DNA of 64,000 nt from CALECP01 sp964389925 (GTDB lineage: Bacteria > Chloroflexota > Anaerolineae > Promineifilales > Promineifilaceae). Position 1 is the first letter of the stretch. The number at the start of each line of letters is the position of its first letter. The notes below the pieces were generated by a model, which had not been told where the DNA came from, ran no database searches, and worked only from the letters and a program-made list of their open reading frames with translations. A program made the position numbers and the translations under genes. The DNA lies in assembly GCA_964389925.1 (NCBI GenBank), contig CAYMGE010000021.1:5165-69164 (forward strand), in the 5' to 3' direction. Below, in pieces: positions 41,621 to 49,978 of the stretch.

Positions 41621-42907
41621 TTACCGTGTCAAATTTGTAAACGCGCCGATCCCAGCATAACGCGCCATATCGCCTAAGTTTTCTTCAATCCGCAAAAGCT
41701 GATTGTACTTTGCAACACGGTCGGAGCGTGCTGGTGCCCCCGTCTTGATTTGACCTGCGTTGAGACCCACCACGAGGTCTGCAATGGTGTTATCTTCTGT
41801 CTCACCGCTGCGATGGCTGACGACCGCTGTCCAGCCATTTTGCTGAACCATCTGAACCGCATCGATTGACTCGGAGAGCGTGCCAATTTGGTTGACTTTG
41901 CAGAGCAGTGAATTGGCAGCCTTGAGATCGAAGCCCGTCTGAATCCGCTTGACGTTGGTGACGAGCAGATCATCACCGACAATCTGCACGCGGTCGCCGA
42001 CACGCTCTGTTAGCATTGTCCATGCTTCCCAATCGTCCTCATGCAGCCCGTCCTCAATTGAGATAATCGGATATTTGTCGCACCAGTTGGCGAGAAAATC
42101 GACCATCTCTGCACCGGACAGAACTTTATCTTCCGTTTTGAGGTGATATTTGCCATCCTCATAAAATTCGCTAGCGGCCGCATCCATCGCTAGCATGATT
42201 TGATCGCCAGCTGAGTAGCCCGCGCGGTCAATTGCTTCGAGGATCAGGTCAAACGCTTCGCTGTTGGCCGAGACGCTGGGGGCAAACCCACCTTCATCAC
42301 CAGTTGTCGTGCGATACCCTTTTTGCGTGAGAACTTTTTTGAGATTGTGATAAATCTCAGCACCCCAGCGCAACCCTTCCGCAAATGAGCCAGCCCCAAT
42401 CGGCATGACCATAAACTCTTGTAGGTCGGTTGCACCAGCCGCGTGCTTGCCGCCATTCATGATGTTCATCATTGGGACGGGCAACACGTGGGCATTGACC
42501 CCACCAATATATTGGTAAAGTGGCAAACCAACGCTGTTTGCGCCCGCTTTAGCAACAGCTAGTGAGACCCCAAGAATAGCATTTGCGCCGAAGTTGCTTT
42601 TGTTCTCCGTGCCGTCTGCGTCGATCATGGCTTGATCGATCTCGCGCTGGCGCGTGCCATCCAGCCCATGTACGACTTCCGCTAGTTCGTTGTTGACGAC
42701 GGCAACGGCATCCTGCACGCCTTTGCCTAGATAACGCCCTTTGTCGCCGTCGCGCTTTTCCCACGCTTCATGAACGCCCGTTGATGCGCCAGATGGCACG
42801 ATGGCTCGGCCGTGTGCGCCATCTTCGAGTAAAACCTCAACTTCAACCGTTGGGTTACCGCGCGAGTCTAGGACTTCTCGGCCGTGAATTGCTTCGATAT
42901 ATGACAT
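41621..42907 (-). CDS. eno: Enolase
   Basis: Full-length 428-residue phosphopyruvate hydratase. It converts 2-phosphoglycerate to phosphoenolpyruvate with Mg2+. Landmarks: GREVLDSRGNPTVEVEVLL at the start, PSGASTGVHEA, GDEGGFAPS, the catalytic lysine in LLCKVNQIGTLSE, and SHRSGETEDNTIADLVVG, which is the classic enolase signature neighbourhood. Nothing unusual in length or residues. It is probably monocistronic, with the palindrome at 41574-41616 following it. Confidence 0.97.
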   Translation of the reverse strand: MSYIEAIHGREVLDSRGNPTVEVEVLLEDGAHGRAIVPSGASTGVHEAWEKRDGDKGRYLGKGVQDAVAVVNNELAEVVHGLDGTRQREIDQAMIDADGTENKSNFGANAILGVSLAVAKAGANSVGLPLYQYIGGVNAHVLPVPMMNIMNGGKHAAGATDLQEFMVMPIGAGSFAEGLRWGAEIYHNLKKVLTQKGYRTTTGDEGGFAPSVSANSEAFDLILEAIDRAGYSAGDQIMLAMDAAASEFYEDGKYHLKTEDKVLSGAEMVDFLANWCDKYPIISIEDGLHEDDWEAWTMLTERVGDRVQIVGDDLLVTNVKRIQTGFDLKAANSLLCKVNQIGTLSESIDAVQMVQQNGWTAVVSHRSGETEDNTIADLVVGLNAGQIKTGAPARSDRVAKYNQLLRIEENLGDMARYAGIGAFTNLTR

Positions 42908-43083
42908 AATTTTTACTCCTGTGCATCGCCGTCACTAACGTTGCCTGCTCTACATGATGCAAATTATTTGTTGCGCGGACGGGGATGCTGTTTTTTTAGC
43001 TATCCTGTGTCAATATACATCGGACAGTGAAAATGGCAAGAAAGGGGTTGCAATTAAGGGGGATCATCGCTGATAATGAGGTT

Positions 43084-45120
43084 ATGTCTATAGTAGTTCC
43101 GACGATCTCCACCTCACTTTTTGAACAATTAACACACGACCTCGCTGAGATTTACGATTCGCATCATGTCTGCATGGTAGCGGCACAAACGTTGGCGAGG
43201 ACAACACAGCACACAGCAATTGTCATTTTGCGGTCGCCCTATAAAGAACATTATGACGTTTGGTGTGCTTCTTCGGATGGCGTGATGGAGCAGTTGATTT
43301 GGCGAGACGAGATGTCGGTCTTGAATAGACCGCTGACGGGGAGCGCGGTTGTGCAGTTGAACTCGGCCGATCTCGTGCTATCCCCCATCGCCACACGCGG
43401 CTCCACCCTCACCCTCGCGCCCTTTAACAAAACTCGCTATGGCTCAACACCAGCCGGAGCCATTGGCTTGCTCGATCTGCAAATCACCATTCCACTGCAA
43501 TCTGCCGCTCACTTCGTCACGATCTATCTCGAACGCGCCGTTTTGCGCTATCGTTCGACCCAACAGGAAATTGTCTTTGATGTCGTCAATGAGATCACGC
43601 TTTCGTTGACCTCCACCCTCAGTTTAGAGGAAATTTTTGACGAGGTTTCCAACCCCGTGCGCCAGATTCTCAACGTCGAATCAGTCTCGATTGGACTCTA
43701 TGATAATGAAAAAAATGAGTTGGTCTTTATCAAAGATTTGATGGAGTCTTTCTTTCAGGACTATCCCGAAGTACGCTTGAAAGCGGGACAGGGAATCGCT
43801 GGCTGGGTGCTGGCAAACAAAGAACCTCTGATGATTAACAACGTCTATGCTGACCAGCGGTTTTATTCAGAAATCGACGCGGCCTCTGGCTTTGTGACAA
43901 ATTCAATCTTGGCCGTCCCTTTGATGGTGGAAGGAACGGTCGTCGGGGTCGTTGAGGCGATCAACAAGCAAGTCGGCCGCTTTGACAACTCCGATCTCGA
44001 CCTCATGCGTGCCATCGCCAGCCCGCTCGCCATCGCGCTTGAAAACGCCGGGCTGCACAATGAGGTTCTCGCTGAAAAACGCCGCATCGAAACGATCTTT
44101 GACAACATGTCGGAGGGGCTGCTCACGACAGACGCGCTGGGCAACATCACGACCGTTAACGACTCGATGACCGCTCTCTTGCAGAAAGAGCGATCTGACC
44201 TGATCGGCCGACCCCTCCAAAAGCTACTCCAAGCACGACGTGGCAACATCACGACCTTTATCGAGCAGGTCTTGACAGCAGTTGACGACACAGATGGTCT
44301 CGCCTGTGATGTCTACACCGACTACTCTTCTGATGCCGTCCCCGTTCTTATCAGCGCGGCCAATATCAAAGACCCTAGCGGCCGCATCAGTGAGGCCATC
44401 TTTGTCTTTAGCGACTTGCGCGAAATCCGCGAGGTCGAGCGAATGCGCGATGACTTTTTCCACAATATCGTGCATGAGCTTCGCACACCGCTGGCGACCA
44501 TTCTGCTCTATGCGCGATTGTTGCGTAAAGGGGTCAAAAATCCTGAAAAAGCAGAACGCTTCTTCGATACCATCGTCGATGAAAGTGATCGTTTGCAGGC
44601 GATGGTGCGCCAGATGCTCTCGTTGGCAAAGATGGAGGCGAATGAAACGCAGCGCAGTACCAACCGTGTTGAGACACAATCGCTATTTCAAGAGATCGTA
44701 CCGCCCCTGCACGATGCCGCCACAGCGAAGGGGTTGGGCTTTATTACGCAAATCGCGGCCCCATTACCATCTGTTTATGGCGACCGCGACATGCTTTACT
44801 CAATCTTTAAGAATTTGATCGACAACGCCATCAAGTTCACGCCAACAGGCTCGGTATCTGTGTCAGCTAAACGGGACGGTGATATGCTACAGGTTGAGGT
44901 GGCAGATGAGGGCATTGGGATTTCGGCCGATGGGCAAAAAAATCTCTTTCGCCGCTTCTATCGCACCAAAACTGCCGTCGAACACGGCATCGCCGGCACG
45001 GGTCTCGGTCTCTACATGGTCAAAGAAGGGGTCGAAAAACATCAGGGGACGCTCACCGTCAGCAGCACACTTGGGCAAGGCACGCAGTTTACAGTTCGCT
45101 TACCAGTTATTGATCTTTGA
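43084..45120 (+). CDS. Cytoplasmic sensor histidine kinase (GAF, PAS, HisKA, HATPase)
   Basis: About 678 residues from the ATG at 43084; in-frame GTG 43027 and ATG 43033 are alternatives and no site has a convincing Shine-Dalgarno. No membrane helix. Order: an N-terminal GAF-like region, a second GAF (about 175-330: LKAGQGIAGWVLANKEPLMINN), PAS (about 345-450: IFDNMSEGLLTTDALGNITTVN), HisKA with phospho-acceptor His464 in IVHELRTPLA, and HATPase with DNAIKFTP (N box), DEGIGIS (G1) and GTGLGLYM (G2). It phosphorylates itself on a cytoplasmic cue and passes phosphate to a response regulator that is not in the window (orphan). Confidence 0.92.
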   Translation: MSIVVPTISTSLFEQLTHDLAEIYDSHHVCMVAAQTLARTTQHTAIVILRSPYKEHYDVWCASSDGVMEQLIWRDEMSVLNRPLTGSAVVQLNSADLVLSPIATRGSTLTLAPFNKTRYGSTPAGAIGLLDLQITIPLQSAAHFVTIYLERAVLRYRSTQQEIVFDVVNEITLSLTSTLSLEEIFDEVSNPVRQILNVESVSIGLYDNEKNELVFIKDLMESFFQDYPEVRLKAGQGIAGWVLANKEPLMINNVYADQRFYSEIDAASGFVTNSILAVPLMVEGTVVGVVEAINKQVGRFDNSDLDLMRAIASPLAIALENAGLHNEVLAEKRRIETIFDNMSEGLLTTDALGNITTVNDSMTALLQKERSDLIGRPLQKLLQARRGNITTFIEQVLTAVDDTDGLACDVYTDYSSDAVPVLISAANIKDPSGRISEAIFVFSDLREIREVERMRDDFFHNIVHELRTPLATILLYARLLRKGVKNPEKAERFFDTIVDESDRLQAMVRQMLSLAKMEANETQRSTNRVETQSLFQEIVPPLHDAATAKGLGFITQIAAPLPSVYGDRDMLYSIFKNLIDNAIKFTPTGSVSVSAKRDGDMLQVEVADEGIGISADGQKNLFRRFYRTKTAVEHGIAGTGLGLYMVKEGVEKHQGTLTVSSTLGQGTQFTVRLPVIDL

Positions 45121-45125
45121 TGGAC

Positions 45126-45158
45126 GTTGCAAGTGACATCTGTTTCTTCACTTGCAAC
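45126..45158. repeat. 11-bp palindrome after the histidine kinase gene
   Basis: GTTGCAAGTGA pairs with TCACTTGCAAC around an 11-nt loop, beginning 6 nt after the kinase stop and ending 11 nt before the next ATG. It could attenuate or stabilise the message. Confidence 0.5.
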
Positions 45159-45169
45159 TCCCGACACTT

Positions 45170-45469
45170 ATGCTCTCATATAGACGCGCCGCGACGCTCA
45201 AACTCGCGGCAAATGCAACGGAAATCGATCTCTCTGTGATGCAGGGGCGCATCCAGCGCACAGCAGACGGCTGGAAAATTGGACGTTACGACTTACTCGC
45301 GTGGCTGGCGGCGCATGAGGGAGAGGAGATCGTGACGATTTTGGGATCGTTGGAGGATGATCGGCCGATTGCCCCGCAAACCTGTCGCAAATGCGGCCGT
45401 GACTACACCGATGCCGAATGCCCACACTGTCGTTACAATCGCACACGTTTTCGAGGGCTTGGCCGCTGA
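45170..45469 (+). CDS. Small zinc-ribbon protein
   Basis: A 99-residue protein. The C-terminal ~30 residues are a zinc ribbon: CRKCGRDYTDAECPHC (CxxC-x8-CxxC), followed by basic residues. The N-terminal part (ATLKLAANATEIDLSVMQGRIQR, GRYDLLAWLAAHEGEE) could be a small helical or winged domain (MerR/excisionase-like opening). The ATG at 45170 is the only ATG near the front and has no clear Shine-Dalgarno. A DNA or RNA role is possible but not shown. Confidence 0.55.
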   Translation: MLSYRRAATLKLAANATEIDLSVMQGRIQRTADGWKIGRYDLLAWLAAHEGEEIVTILGSLEDDRPIAPQTCRKCGRDYTDAECPHCRYNRTRFRGLGR

Positions 45470-45567
45470 ACTAGATCGTAAACAACTGTCGCCTCATCGA
45501 AGGTCGTTAAGTAGTCAGGCAAAAGTTTTGGGCAATGGTAAACGGTATTCGGTAGTGTTTAGAGCTG

Positions 45568-45987
45568 ATGACTGCCAACTACAACACAGTCGTCGGGCTG
45601 CTGCCCACGCTGGACGACATTCGCTACAACTTGACCAAGCAGCACATTAATTTGCAACAATGGGCAACCCTTCTGCCCCTCGAACCACTGATTGCCTTCC
45701 ACCGCAGCTACATCGATGAAGCGCAATTGGCACAAGATCGCAATCATGATTTGTTGCTGGCGTTGATCGGGACGGCTCTGGCTGTGCCGGGTGTCTTTGA
45801 CCGCGTGGCAGCAGCGATGCTGTTGGCTTGCTTTGATCCAGCGACGACAAACTGTCTGTTTTTGGGGGAGAGCGCGGCCGAGACGCTAAATTACAGTATT
45901 TTCACCCTGTTAGTGGTGCAGTTAATTGTCGTGTTGCTCGTGACATGGCTAGTATTTTGCGTGTTGAAATGGATTCGACGACGCTAA
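45568..45987 (+). CDS. Hypothetical small membrane protein
   Basis: 139 residues. A soluble N-terminus of ~60 residues, a weak hydrophobic stretch (LLLALIGTALAVPGVFDRVAAAMLLACF) and a strong C-terminal helix (LLVVQLIVVLLVTWLVFCVL) ending in KWIRRR, positive inside. I recognise no family. The length, codon use and in-gene position between zinc-ribbon and murA genes support a real gene, though no strong Shine-Dalgarno is seen. Confidence 0.5.
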   Translation: MTANYNTVVGLLPTLDDIRYNLTKQHINLQQWATLLPLEPLIAFHRSYIDEAQLAQDRNHDLLLALIGTALAVPGVFDRVAAAMLLACFDPATTNCLFLGESAAETLNYSIFTLLVVQLIVVLLVTWLVFCVLKWIRRR

Positions 45988-46021
45988 AGTGGGTGAGACA
46001 TAAATCCTTCACGCACTATCG

Positions 46022-46049
46022 TTGACCATAGCATTTGGCTATCTACAAT
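46022..46049 (+). promoter_or_regulatory. Promoter of murA
   Basis: TTGACC (46022-46027), a 16-bp spacer and TACAAT (46044-46049), 40 nt ahead of the murA start, which also has AAGGA at good spacing. One of the better sigma-70-like matches in the window. Confidence 0.55.
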
Positions 46050-46089
46050 TTTCACGAATAGTTCAACCGATAAGCTCAAGGAACATACA

Positions 46090-47382
46090 ATGGAAACATT
46101 ACGCATCGAGGGCGGTCATCCGCTACGTGGCACGATTACGGCTGGTGGCAACAAAAATGCGGCCCTCAAGCTGCTCCCCGCCTGTATTTTGACCGGTCAA
46201 CCGGTCGTTTTGCACAATATCCCCAACATTCTAGGTGTGCGAAACACGCTGCTCATTCTGCGCGATTTGGGGGTCGATGTCGAAAAGATCGACAAAAACA
46301 GCTATCGCATCCATGCGGCCAATCTGAGCAAAACACGTCTGAGCCGCGAGATCGCGGGGCAAACACGCGCCTCATTTGTCTTTTCGGGGCCGATGTTGGG
46401 GCGACTGGGGGCGTGTTGGGTTCCCGTTCCGGGTGGCGACATGATCGGCGGTCGGCCGCTAGACACCCACGTACAAGGGCTGCGTGCATTGGGGGCAACC
46501 GTTGAATTTGGAAAGGGCGGGTTTGAGATGTCGGCCGAGAAGCTCACAGGCGCAGGCTACTATCTGCAAACCCAACAAAGCGTGACCGCAACTGAAAACA
46601 CGATCATGGCTGCTGTGCTAGCTGATGGGACAACGATCATCGACAACGCCGCCTGCGAGCCACATGTACAAGATTTATGCAACTTGCTCACGATTATGGG
46701 CGCAAAAATTGACGGGATTGGTTCCAATCGCTTGACGATTGAAGGAGTCGATAAACTGGGCGGCGGCGAATTTCGGATCGGCTCCGACTTTATGGAGGTC
46801 GGCAGTTTTATCGGTGCAGCGGCGGTCACGGGCGGCGAGATTCGGATCGAGAACGCGAGTCCAAACAGCCTTCGCATGGTCAAACTCGTCTACAATCAGT
46901 TAGGGGTGGACTTTGAGACGGATGGGGAGGCGGTGTTGGTTTCGGCCGATCAAGCCCTCACCATTGACCGCGCTCTCAGCGGCAGCGTCCTCGAAATCAA
47001 GCCACAGCCGTGGCCGGGCTTCCCGCCTGACTTGATGAGCATTCTCGTCATCATGGCAACTCAAGCGCAGGGAGAAGTGCTGCTACATGATTGGATGTAC
47101 GAAAGCCGCTTCTTCTTTGTGGATAAGCTCAACTTTATGGGCGCACGCACCGTTTTATGCGATCCGCATCGCGTCATGATTCACGGCAAAACACAGCTCC
47201 ACGCGAACCCCGCAGGCGTTTCCTCTCCCGACATTCGCGCCGGTATGGCGATGGTGTTGGCAGCTCTCTGCGCCAAAGGCACGACGCGCATCGGCAACAT
47301 TCACCAGCTCGACCGTGGCTACGAGGACATCGAACAAAAGCTGCGCTCACTTGGCGCAAATGTTGAAAGATCAACCTCTTAA
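46090..47382 (+). CDS. murA: UDP-N-acetylglucosamine 1-carboxyvinyltransferase, Asp active site
   Basis: A 430-residue MurA, the first committed step of peptidoglycan synthesis (enolpyruvyl transfer from PEP to UDP-GlcNAc). Landmarks: AGGNKNAALKLLPACIL, TRASFVFSGPMLGRLG, GRPLDTHVQGLRALGA, and the late ADIRAGMAMVLAALCA/RGYEDIEQKLRSLGA. The active-site loop reads PGGDMIGGRP with Asp117 where most MurA enzymes have Cys. This exchange is known from Mycobacterium tuberculosis and Chlamydia, where it gives intrinsic fosfomycin resistance. Otherwise full length with no anomalies. Confidence 0.96.
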   Translation: METLRIEGGHPLRGTITAGGNKNAALKLLPACILTGQPVVLHNIPNILGVRNTLLILRDLGVDVEKIDKNSYRIHAANLSKTRLSREIAGQTRASFVFSGPMLGRLGACWVPVPGGDMIGGRPLDTHVQGLRALGATVEFGKGGFEMSAEKLTGAGYYLQTQQSVTATENTIMAAVLADGTTIIDNAACEPHVQDLCNLLTIMGAKIDGIGSNRLTIEGVDKLGGGEFRIGSDFMEVGSFIGAAAVTGGEIRIENASPNSLRMVKLVYNQLGVDFETDGEAVLVSADQALTIDRALSGSVLEIKPQPWPGFPPDLMSILVIMATQAQGEVLLHDWMYESRFFFVDKLNFMGARTVLCDPHRVMIHGKTQLHANPAGVSSPDIRAGMAMVLAALCAKGTTRIGNIHQLDRGYEDIEQKLRSLGANVERSTS

Positions 47383-47470
47383 TACACATTTACGGTATTC
47401 ATAACACTCAAAAATTGCCATTTTTGGACAGAAACAATTTGTCAAATCAATCGAAAACGGGGGGCAAATT

Positions 47471-47479
47471 TGCTATAAT
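47471..47479 (+). promoter_or_regulatory. Extended -10 promoter for the 47.5-kb gene pair
   Basis: TGCTATAAT: a consensus TATAAT with an upstream TGn, 36 nt before the next start, which has GTGAGG as ribosome site. No good -35 at the usual distance, as expected for extended -10 promoters. Confidence 0.5.
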
Positions 47480-47515
47480 TGGAACGTAATTTCCAACAAA
47501 AAACGTGAGGATTTT

Positions 47516-47812
47516 ATGTACAGACATGGCGATTTAATCATCATTCCAGTGGCGAAAATGCCGACAAATTGTCGGAAACAGCAGCATCTAACGTTAGCAC
47601 ATGGCGAGGTGACGGGGCATACTCATCGGATTGCAGAGGTCGATTCGGCCGACCTCTACTCCCTCGCCGACCAATTTTTTCTGCACGTGACAGCCAAACA
47701 GGCGACGCTTGTACATGAAGAACATCGGCCGATTCCCTTGCCGCAAGGTCTATATCTCGTTCGTCACCAGCGCGAATATACACCGCAGCGCATTCGGCGT
47801 GTTGTTGATTAA
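47516..47812 (+). CDS. Conserved small protein of unknown function, HGD...HTHR type
   Basis: 98 residues, all-beta in appearance: YRHGDLIIIPVAKMP, LTLAHGEVTGHTHRI, VTAKQATLVHEEHRPI, and GLYLVRHQREYTP. Several conserved His residues (GHTHR, HEEH) hint at a metal or nucleotide site; a cupin- or double-psi-like fold would fit, but I claim no function. It has a good GTGAGG ribosome site and is followed after 11 nt by the DUF6745-like gene. From memory, the two occur together in other phyla, so they probably act together. Confidence 0.6.
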   Translation: MYRHGDLIIIPVAKMPTNCRKQQHLTLAHGEVTGHTHRIAEVDSADLYSLADQFFLHVTAKQATLVHEEHRPIPLPQGLYLVRHQREYTPQRIRRVVD

Positions 47813-47823
47813 AAGGAGCAAAT

Positions 47824-48702
47824 ATGTCACAAAGTGCAACACTCAATTTTGATGGACAGAATGACATTGGTGTACTCGTTGACGGGGTGACCTGTTATGA
47901 GTTGCAGGCGCGGCGCAGCGGGCTGCGCGAGTTGCCCGCGGTGAACGTGCGCTATCAAATCGATTTATCTGACTGTCAGCAGTTGGTGAAGCTGCCCGAA
48001 CAGTTGCGCGTCAGTTCACTGATTTTGCAAAACTGTACTCAGTTGCAGGCGTTACCAGAAGGGCTAGATGTTTGCTTTTTAGATGTATCGGGATGTCGCA
48101 ATTTGACGAGTTGGCCGCTGTTTGGAAGGGTGCGAATCGGTCGATTTGTCGCACGCGGTTGCGCCCAACTGACCCAACTTCCCCACTGGATCAACGACAT
48201 CGCGCAACTCAATCTCCGTGGCTGCACGGCACTCGCGCATCTACCCGATGGGTTGCGTGTGACAGGCTGGCTCGACATTGGGGACACGCAAATTACAAAG
48301 CTGCCTGCGGGCTGTCAATCGGCCGAGTTGCGCTGGAACGGCGTGCGGATCGATCAGCGAATCGCGTTTGCGCCAGAGACGATTTCGGCCGATGAGGTGC
48401 TAAAAGAGCGCAACGTCGAGAAGCGGCGCGTCATGATGGAGCGCATGGGGGTCGAGCGATTTGTCGCGGAAGTTGATGCTGACGTTCTGCATGAGGATAC
48501 TGACCCCGGTGGTCAGCGACAGTTGTTACGTGTTGTCGTTGATGAAGATGAGCCGCTCGTTGTGCTAGGCTGTTCCTGCCCATCGACGGCGCGACGCTAC
48601 CTGTTGCGCGTGCCGCCAACGATGAAGACGTGTCATCAAGCGGCCGCGTGGATTGCAGGGTTTGATGACGCGACGCTGTATGCACCATTGATGGAGACGT
48701 AA
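47824..48702 (+). CDS. Leucine-rich-like repeat protein with DUF6745-like C-terminus
   Basis: 292 residues. The first ~180 residues are short repeats of about 20 residues of LRR-like character (LPEQLRVSSLILQNCTQLQALPEG; LDVSGCRNLTSWP). The C-terminal part has the DUF6745-type block VMMERMGVERFVAE, then LLRVVVDED, and the ending YLLRVPPTMKTCHQAAAWIAGF with PLMET. Functions of this family are not known to me. AAGGAG lies 7 nt before the start. It follows the small HGD protein in one transcript driven by the extended -10 promoter. Confidence 0.65.
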   Translation: MSQSATLNFDGQNDIGVLVDGVTCYELQARRSGLRELPAVNVRYQIDLSDCQQLVKLPEQLRVSSLILQNCTQLQALPEGLDVCFLDVSGCRNLTSWPLFGRVRIGRFVARGCAQLTQLPHWINDIAQLNLRGCTALAHLPDGLRVTGWLDIGDTQITKLPAGCQSAELRWNGVRIDQRIAFAPETISADEVLKERNVEKRRVMMERMGVERFVAEVDADVLHEDTDPGGQRQLLRVVVDEDEPLVVLGCSCPSTARRYLLRVPPTMKTCHQAAAWIAGFDDATLYAPLMET

Positions 48703-49108
48703 CACAGCGTGGCTTAAGTTCAAGTAGGATTTTTTGTCATCCTTTCATTCGAGTGCATTTCATTTGAGTAAAAGATGAAGGGATATGACATGTAGGGGCT
48801 AGGTAAACGGCGCGTGGTTTCGAGAAAAGCACGATCCAAGGCCGTTTATCTCGCCCTTTTTGTGGTGCATCGCTCAAACGGGGCGAGACAAACGGCATGA
48901 ACATCATGATAATGATAGGCTGTACACCGTTTGCCTAGCCCCTACCCACACGTTTTACTGATTTGAAATGCACTCTTTTCATTCTGGTAACTGTAGTTGG
49001 ATAAGCAAAGGAGTGAAGCGCACAGCACAGAATTTGGTACAACTTTCGACAGATAGGATGATTTGATACTACACTTGCTTTCACGACACAGTTACTTGTA
49101 AGAACAAT
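48703..49108. other. 406-bp gap holding the MITE copy 1
   Basis: No reading frame of interest. It contains the nested-palindrome element at 48751-48975; the remaining ~130 bp before the lipid-kinase start is AT-rich, with no clear promoter or RNA gene visible. Confidence 0.6.
48751..48975. mobile_element. MITE-like nested palindrome, copy 1
   Basis: The core at 48792-48945 starts GTAGGGGCTAGGTAAACGGC and ends with its near-complement CCGTTTGCCTAGCCCCTAC. Inside, GCCGTTTATCTCGCCC and GGGCGAGACAAACGGC form a second pair, so the whole folds into a cloverleaf or cruciform. An outer imperfect 23-bp pair (48751-48773 with 48953-48975, core GAGTGCATTTC/GAAATGCACTC) frames it. No open reading frame, hence non-autonomous. 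The same core recurs at 61804-61961. Confidence 0.75.
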
Positions 49109-49978
49109 ATGTACATAATCATCAATCCAGTGGGTGGCAACAGCGACCCCGAAAAAATTCAAGAAGAGTTAGAAAAACAGATCGGCGACGTGACAGTGCA
49201 TGTTACATCGGCCGATGACGACGTGACCGATTTAACCCGTCGTGCGTTGAAAGACGGCTTCCGCACCATCGTCGCCGCTGGTGGGGACGGCACGGTGCAT
49301 GAGGTTCTCGCCGGCATGTACGATCACGGCGACGCGGTGCTAGGCATCATCCCCGCCGGAACGGCCAACGTCATCGGCCGCGCCCTTGACATCCCCATTG
49401 ACCCCATTGAGGCAGTCGAAATTCTAGCCGCTAACCAACAGCAGAAAATCGACGTACTGCTGTGCAATAACAAACCATATCTCTCACACATCTCACTAGG
49501 ACTATACACCGACGCGATCACCGATGCGCCTAATCAACTGAAGGAGCGTTTCGGCCGATTTGCCTATGTTGCTAAAGGGGTTCAGAAACTAAGGGATGGC
49601 GTTGAGTATAACTTTGCGCTGACGATTGACGGCGAGGGTCAAAAGGCAAGCGGGTCGCAACTGCTGATTGTTAGCATGGGCAAATCAGGAACAGGGTTGC
49701 TCGACTGGGGACTAGACACTAAGCCAACCGATGGGCAGATGCACGTTATTATCGTGCAGGCGACTACGCCCGCTGAGGTGCTTGTCGCCGCCTTTGACGC
49801 ACTGCGGGGCAAACAGGAGCCATCGACCAAACTCGATACTCGCGTCGCCTATAAGTCCGTCACCGTTTACAAAACGAATGATTTACCTATCTCTGGAGAC
49901 GGCGAGGAGATCAAAGCAAACAATGTTTACGTCCAACTGCTGCCAAAGGCGTTGCGCGTGATTGTGCCAGCCAAATGA
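49109..49978 (+). CDS. Diacylglycerol/sphingosine kinase family lipid kinase
   Basis: A 289-residue DagK-type kinase (YegS/BmrU family). It phosphorylates a lipid hydroxyl using ATP. Landmarks: the glycine-rich opening INPVGGNSDP, the catalytic GGDGTVHEV, PAGTANVIGRALDIP, and the late DGEEIKANNVYVQLLP. Its stop overlaps the patatin start (ATGA), so a lipid kinase and a phospholipase are translated together, consistent with phosphatidic-acid or lysolipid turnover. Confidence 0.9.
   Translation: MYIIINPVGGNSDPEKIQEELEKQIGDVTVHVTSADDDVTDLTRRALKDGFRTIVAAGGDGTVHEVLAGMYDHGDAVLGIIPAGTANVIGRALDIPIDPIEAVEILAANQQQKIDVLLCNNKPYLSHISLGLYTDAITDAPNQLKERFGRFAYVAKGVQKLRDGVEYNFALTIDGEGQKASGSQLLIVSMGKSGTGLLDWGLDTKPTDGQMHVIIVQATTPAEVLVAAFDALRGKQEPSTKLDTRVAYKSVTVYKTNDLPISGDGEEIKANNVYVQLLPKALRVIVPAK

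Noticed and set aside
40586..42907. Operon linking the ABC ATPase to enolase
   Set aside because: They are in the same direction but separated by a 17-bp perfect palindrome and an 81-bp gap, and have no functional tie.
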